The notes under the pieces were generated by a model. It saw only the letters and a program-made list of their open reading frames with translations, did not search any database and had not been told where the DNA came from. A stretch of DNA of 64,000 nucleotides. Origin: Axinella damicornis (Eukaryota > Porifera > Demospongiae > Axinellida > Axinellidae). The stretch covers positions 4,575,321 to 4,639,320 of the forward strand of contig OZ007515.1 of assembly GCA_963931865.1 (NCBI GenBank), given 5' to 3'. The first letter of the stretch is position 1. Each line of letters opens with the position of its first letter. The position numbers and the translations under genes were made by a program. Below, piece by piece: positions 59,255 to 64,000 of the stretch.

Positions 59255-62200
59255 TCAAAATTCTTCGTACGCTTCCTCCTGTGAGTGTCTGTGTGATGCC
59301 ACCCATGCCCCTACCCGTGAGAACAGCCCCACCCTCACTCCCTGCACCCCAAGCAGGAATGCAGCTACACCCACCCAGGCCCAGAGCATAGGATCCTTCC
59401 AAAGGGTGGTGGGTACTGACTTCCGCACAGTAGAGCTATTGGAGACAGCTGATCCTGGAGGGGGGATTTGTTAATCAGTCTCAGGATCATTGAATGGTCT
59501 AGGGCAGAAGTTTGCACAAACAATTCTCATGTGCCTCCAACTCGGTCAGCTACTGTAGTGCAGACATATGCAACTACGACACAACTGTCAATATTTAGCC
59601 TCAATCGTTCCCATGCAGGCCCCGCCCAGCTTTTTGTCACTTGCAGCATGGGAGAGCCTGGGAACGAGAATTCCCATCAATATCTGACCAATATATTCTC
59701 CCTATGAACATTATATAGCAATAACATCATTGTCATTGCGAGGACGATGATGTCATCTTCATCATTGTGGGGACGATGATGTCATCGTACGTTCTTGCAC
59801 TTTGTACAGCTCAGCATAACAACATACGAAGGGCACACTGGTGTCCCAACTTACTCTGTTTCTTATCGGGGAAGCAGCTTCCTCGTATTCTGTCACAGAA
59901 GTTCTTCAGGTTCACACAAGAGTGCACCGTTCTGTGCAGTGAGTTGTTGCTAGGCAACGGACACTGGAGAAGTACTTCTAGGTAACCAAATATCAGAGCA
60001 TCGAGTGAGGATGGCCTATGGTCAGAAATATTAGACTATCATACAATGGAACACAGTGTGTGAATGCATCAAGTAAAATGGAACAGTATACATACAGGCA
60101 CGTACAAATCCCAATCTTCTTCTTCTTCTTCTTTGGTACCCCCAAGAGTTCAGAACTCTTGGTACCCCCCCCCCCCCCCCCCCCCCCCAAATCAGGAGTC
60201 CTTGCAAAATTAATGTGTTTTAGAAGGCTTGGAAATTTTGAGGCATTTTTTCGAATGGAGAGAATGATTTTAATATTGCATTTTTACACAATTTGTCCTT
60301 CACAACAGTACAGCATCTAATTGAAAACAGCTGCTTCTCTGTTGCAACATGCAAAGCAGTAAGCCACTGGCCTGGCCTGCGATGGCTATCTGCCACTTGC
60401 TACCTGACTGGAGATAGCGTCTATCCTACACAGATCTGGAGACCTGAAACTGGCTGTAACAATGGAATGTGGTAGCCTCGTTCCCAGGCCGTTGGTTTTC
60501 AGCAGCATACATGAGCTTTGAACCCTCTGTCAAAGGTCACGTATGCGACCAAAAGTTAAAGATGGCCTGGGAACGAGGCTAGGAATGTGGAGTATGGGCT
60601 ATGATGGACTATGGACTCTGATGGAGTATGGACTAGCTCTGTGGGAGGTACGGAGCCACAGCTCACAGTCCTCCCGAGTACAAACAACAGTGGCTGTATA
60701 GCTTCCTTCTAATGCCAGTAGCTCAAATCACGGGTAGTGGTAGTGGTCATTCGGGTTTGGAGACTGATCACAGTTCAAAGTTCATAAATTGTTTGCCATA
60801 CTTCCTTCACAGGTACAGGACTGCTTTCACCCAGAAAGACAAAAATGTTGCAAACTAATGAAGGCCATCCTTGTGTCATTGTAACACTGACCTGAATGGT
60901 GAACAGTCTCAAATGGTGAACAGTGCAATTGTTACCAATAACATGCACAACTCTCACTGAGAAACTGAGACACGAAACATCATTCACTGCATCATTCACT
61001 GGTGTGCTTGTGGTTGTACCCATTAGTGGAAGGCTAGCCCAAAAGAACATGGAGGAATGCACGACCATGCTCTCAGAGAGGACACTCTGTACCTTCCTCC
61101 AGAGAAGTGTACCTTCCTCCAGAGAAGTAGCTGTCAGCACCAAGTCGTGCTGATAAGAGGTTGATGCATTCCTCAGCCTTTGTCAGGAGCTGAGGAGGGC
61201 AGAACAACATGAGATGTCCACGCAAAGAATAGAGGACATCCCGTCATCCAAATTGTGATTGCTTGCAGCATGGAAATAAAGGGGGAGGGCTACAAAACTA
61301 CAGTTTATGATGTGATGCAAGGTATACCTAGGTAGACAGAGGGGAGGGGAGGGGGGAAGAGGGGGAGGGGGAGGGGGGGAGGGGGGAGGGGGGAGGGGGG
61401 AGGGGGGAGGGGGGAGGGGGGAGGGAGGAAGCGGAGGGGGGAGGGGGAGGGGGAGGGGGAGGGGGGAGGGGGAGGGGGGAGGGGGAGGGGAGGGGAGGGG
61501 GGAGGGGGGAGGGGGAGGGGAGGGGGGGAGGGGGGAGGGGAGAGGGGGAAGGGGGAGGGGGAGGGGGAGGGGAGAGGGAGAGGGGGAGGGGGAGGGGGAG
61601 GGGGAGGGGGAGGGGGGAGGGGGAGGGGGGGAGGGGGGAGGGGGAGGGGGGGAGGGGGGAGGGGGGAGGGGGGAGGGGGAGGGGGGAGGGGGGAGGGGGG
61701 AGGGGGGGAGGGGGTCTCTCAAGGATCTTGAGATTCTCTCATGCAGTACCTGTCAAGGGCTGGAGTCTGATTATAAGTACAGCATGGTAGGGATGGGATG
61801 ATGCAAAATAATTTTTGAAGTTGGGACCCGTCCATCGTGCTCACAGCATTATTGTTTACACAGGAAAAAATGTTCCCTTACCTCAATTCCTCTCTGTTCC
61901 TCAGTGCACATGGAGGGAGCAGGTGTCATCAGTCGGTGCTGGACTGCTCTGTGACCCCAGGAGAGGAAGACAAGGGAGAGGGGAAAGTAGAGAAACTGAC
62001 TGTACCAGTGCCGGGTGACTTCCACGTAGTTCTGGCTGTCAAGCCACCTGGAATAAAGCTGAGATTGGACAAGTTGAAGGGCTAGTAAAGACATGAATAC
62101 AGCTCATGATTGTTTTTTTTTGACATTCAAGGGGGTCTTAGAGCATTTTAATGACGTCTGAGGGAGAAAAATTTCTGGGGGTCTGGGCCAGCCTTCTGGT

Positions 62201-62596
62201 GTAGAAACAAGATTCTAGAACGCTTTCATCACGGATGATCAACTAACCATTCCTGATTCTCCAGGTCATGCATCCAGCTATAGGGGGTGATTGAACTTTA
62301 GTCTTTACTGCATGGGGTAGGAACTCACAATAGCAGGCAGTATTCTATCCTTCAGCAAGGCAGCATAAGCCACCACCTCAGCCTGCTGGTAATCCTTGAG
62401 GTGACCGTCAATGTTGAATCCCTGCGAGAAGAACAGGGAGTGTGTGTAGCCTCGTTCCCAGGCCTCCACCCAGATTTATCTCTCAGCTGTGGAGAAAAAT
62501 ATTTCTCCATGGTACGGCTGCGGCTGAGGCCTGGGAATGAGGCTAGTGTGTGTGTGTGTGTGTGTGTGCGTGCGTGCGCGCGTGTGTGTGTGTGTG

Positions 62597-62664
<68 letters not shown>

Positions 62665-63437
62665 GGGGGGCTACATTTTGCTCTCTAATTGGTGATTGGT
62701 GAAATCAACATCTTCTAACAAACTGGACTAGGGGAGTGTTTGACTTTGTTTCTCACGCACCTGTTCTTTCAGATAAGTCACTATCTCTTCAGAGCCCAAG
62801 GCAACCTTCTTTGCTCCACGTTGTAGCACAGGACAATGGCCTACAGCTGTGGTAGAAACACAAGCAGATACGCAGTACCGGTAGTGCGTTGTTACAAGCA
62901 AACTGTCAATGGGTTTATCATCCACTTACAACATTTTGGCCTTAATGCCAAGGCCTTCATCAGGAATACTACAAGACAACAGGTGAGAATGCATGCTTGC
63001 AGAAATACTGAGTCCACTACAAGTTCATCACTGAACTCTGAAACATGTATGTACTCAACCGACAGGTACAGGCACGCTCTAGTTATCCCTCAAACTTCAA
63101 CTAAAATGTGCTGTGTACTTTCCGCTAGAGAGTTGAAAAACTACAGCAAGACATGTACGTATGCTCCCATACCCGCGAGAAATGAGTCCCCTACCCACGT
63201 TCATCCTTCACATGGTGGAGAGGAATGAACGTGGGTACAAGGTAGCCTCGTTCTCAGGCCCCGCCCAGCTTATTGTTGCTTCTTTCGTGTAACAGAATGT
63301 AGTGCGCGGGCCTGGGAACGAGGCTAGATACAAGGCTTATAATATCATAGGGGTTCAATACCTGAAGATGTGTGGTAGGAAATGCACGATGCATTGATAC
63401 TTAGCGCTGCAGAGGCCTTCGACAACTTGACGTAGCT
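59255..63437 (-). CDS. MTX1: Metaxin-1 (first exon outside or unrecognised, one internal exon unresolved)
   Basis: Exons (gene order): 63437-63362, 62846-62761, 62421-62329, 62058-61882, 61189-61113, [one short exon unresolved between 61110 and 59980], 59977-59855, 59454-59255 (TGA at 59257-59255). Phases agree except across the missing exon, which must be 3n+2 nt. Metaxins sit on the mitochondrial outer membrane in the SAM/MIB complex and help insert beta-barrel proteins. Visible text: [14 protein letters not shown] (thioredoxin-like start), [34 protein letters not shown] plus [50 protein letters not shown] (GST-C-like half), then the hydrophobic segment [15 protein letters not shown] near the C-terminus, a tail anchor as in metaxin-1 and not metaxin-2. 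A candidate for the lost exon lies near 60300-60330 (CFQLDAVL) but its phase does not fit. Confidence 0.88.
59598..59670. mobile_element. Diverged foldback copy
   Basis: tagcctcaatcgttcccatg ... gagcctgggaacgaga, about 73 bp, between PREY/MTX1 coding ends and MTX1 exon 59977. It shares ggccccgcccagctt with 63243-63326. No duplication is seen. Confidence 0.7.
60165..60188 (+). repeat. Poly-C tract (24 bp)
   Basis: C run directly after a small palindrome ggtacccccaagagttc / gaactcttggtacccc (60136-60170). Intronic in MTX1. Confidence 0.9.
60473..60581. mobile_element. 109-bp foldback copy with perfect 9-bp TSD
   Basis: tagcctcgttcccaggccgt ... gatggcctgggaacgaggcta. The flanks GGAATGTGG (60464-60472 and 60582-60590) are identical. 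Intronic in MTX1. Confidence 0.93.
61083..61130 (-). other. MTX1: 20-bp tandem duplication creating two MTX1 donor sites
   Basis: The text gtaccttcctccagagaa is present twice in tandem. On the sense strand each copy reads ttctctggaggaag|gtac, giving two identical 5' splice sites 20 bp apart. Use of the second one would shift the frame. Confidence 0.75.
61330..61715 (-). repeat. (GGGGGA)n tract, about 385 bp
   Basis: GGGGA/GGGGGGA units on +; (TCCCCC)n on the MTX1 sense strand. It lies in the intron upstream of exon 61189-61113, about 140 bp from the 3' splice site. The proline/serine frame on - is a composition artefact. Confidence 0.95.
62447..62545. mobile_element. 99-bp foldback copy beside a (GT)n microsatellite
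   Basis: tagcctcgttcccaggcctc ... gaggcctgggaatgaggcta. Left flank GAGTGTGTG, right flank GTGTGTGTG (8/9). A (GT)n tract of about 115 bp starts right at its 3' edge (62546-62661), so the microsatellite probably grew from the duplicated target. Confidence 0.85.
62546..62661 (+). repeat. (GT)n microsatellite
   Basis: GT repeats with a gcgtgcgtgcgcgc interruption near 62568-62582. It lies in an MTX1 intron. Confidence 0.97.
63243..63326. mobile_element. 84-bp foldback copy with 9-bp TSD (8/9)
   Basis: tagcctcgttctcaggcccc ... gcgggcctgggaacgaggcta. The flanks are GGTACAAGG (63234-63242) and GATACAAGG (63327-63335). Confidence 0.9.
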
Positions 63438-63785
63438 CTGTGCAACAAGACATGAAGCAATGATAGTGCAAGTGCTGGTAAAGTGCTTACTGGACGGCAG
63501 AGGCTAATTCACGGAATCACGGAATGGCATGGAATAGAACAGCAGACCTTCCTAGCACTACATGGATGGTACCATAACAGTCCAAGGGTAGGGTCAGGGT
63601 TAGTGCATACAGCTCTTCTGTTCGATTCCGTGCCGTTTCGTGCATTAAATCCAACAGACTTGATTGAGTCTGTCCTTTGCCATTTGTGTGTGTGTATGTG
63701 TGTATGTGTGTGTGTTTGATAGTCCTTTTCTGTGGATATGAGACAAAACTGTGTGTGCAGTGACTGTGTGCATGGCATTGGTGTG

Positions 63786-63912
63786 TAGTCTCGTTCCCAG
63801 ACCCAAACAACCCCAGCGAGGATCGCTTGCAGTATCACTCGCGGGGATGGAGGAAGCGATTGATGCTACAAGCGATCCTCACTGGGGTTGTTTGGGTCTG
63901 GGAATGAGGCTA
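63786..63912. mobile_element. 127-bp foldback copy with perfect 9-bp TSD
   Basis: tagtctcgttcccagaccca ... tgggtctgggaatgaggcta; the arms pair for about 45 bp (acaaccccagcgaggatcgc / gcgatcctcactggggttgt). The flanks ATTGGTGTG (63777-63785 and 63913-63921) are identical. Confidence 0.93.
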
Positions 63913-64000
63913 ATTGGTGTGTGGGTGTGTGCACTGCATGACGTGATTGTCAGTGAGGAACAAGCAGAGAACGTTCTATATAGGAACCAAATCTGTACTG

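Noticed and set aside
59009..59284. Possible PIGY downstream of PREY, as in human bicistronic transcripts
   Set aside because: The frame has a hydrophobic start but no likeness to PIGY and overlaps the MTX1 3' end.
59241..59474. + strand frame of 77 codons
   Set aside because: Antisense of the last MTX1 exon, which has a splice acceptor, a membrane segment and a stop on the - strand.

Overview
This window is nuclear genomic DNA from an invertebrate metazoan, probably an early-branching one. A sponge is my best guess. The reasons are intron-rich genes with GT..AG junctions, animal-type gene families, a TKL-like kinase with a coiled coil, many small non-autonomous DNA transposons, and very many simple repeats. 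No database was consulted, so the species is inference.

Genes, left to right: (1) the 3' end of a coiled-coil TKL-type protein kinase, + strand, 79-3060; (2) a complete 15-exon DPH2 (diphthamide synthesis), - strand, 3663-8383; (3) an FHOD-type formin, + strand, 8597-33819, present from its start codon to its FH1 domain; (4) a 200-base run of N at 34028-34227; (5) USP10, - strand, 35016-57471, with start codon, G3BP-binding FGDF motif, PAM2-like motif and catalytic Cys, but without its C-terminal exons; (6) a complete two-exon PREY/PYURF, + strand, 57869-58820; (7) metaxin-1, - strand, 59255-63437, with C-terminal membrane anchor but without its first exon. DPH2/FHOD and USP10/PREY are head-to-head pairs with 213 and 397 bp between start codons. 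Kinase/DPH2, FHOD/USP10 and PREY/MTX1 are tail-to-tail.

The genes do not form one pathway. They look like ordinary housekeeping genes packed together, with introns enlarged by repeats. The N run sits exactly where the FH2 domain of the formin and the His/Asp half of the USP10 catalytic domain should be, so it almost certainly hides several kilobases.

The most interesting content is in the introns. A foldback transposon family with ends TAGCCTCGTTCCCAGGCC has more than a dozen copies here, and five of them carry perfect 9-bp target-site duplications. A second, TA-bounded element of about 600 bp (two copies) contains decayed coding sequence resembling a HIRAN domain. A third element carries a variable-number tandem array and lies in inverted orientation in two formin introns. 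Minisatellites appear to be built from the foldback terminal sequence. Pyrimidine-rich, CA and C-tract repeats lie on the sense strand just upstream of 3' splice sites in several genes; one such tract is 1.8 kb long. I found no CRISPR array, rRNA or convincing tRNA.
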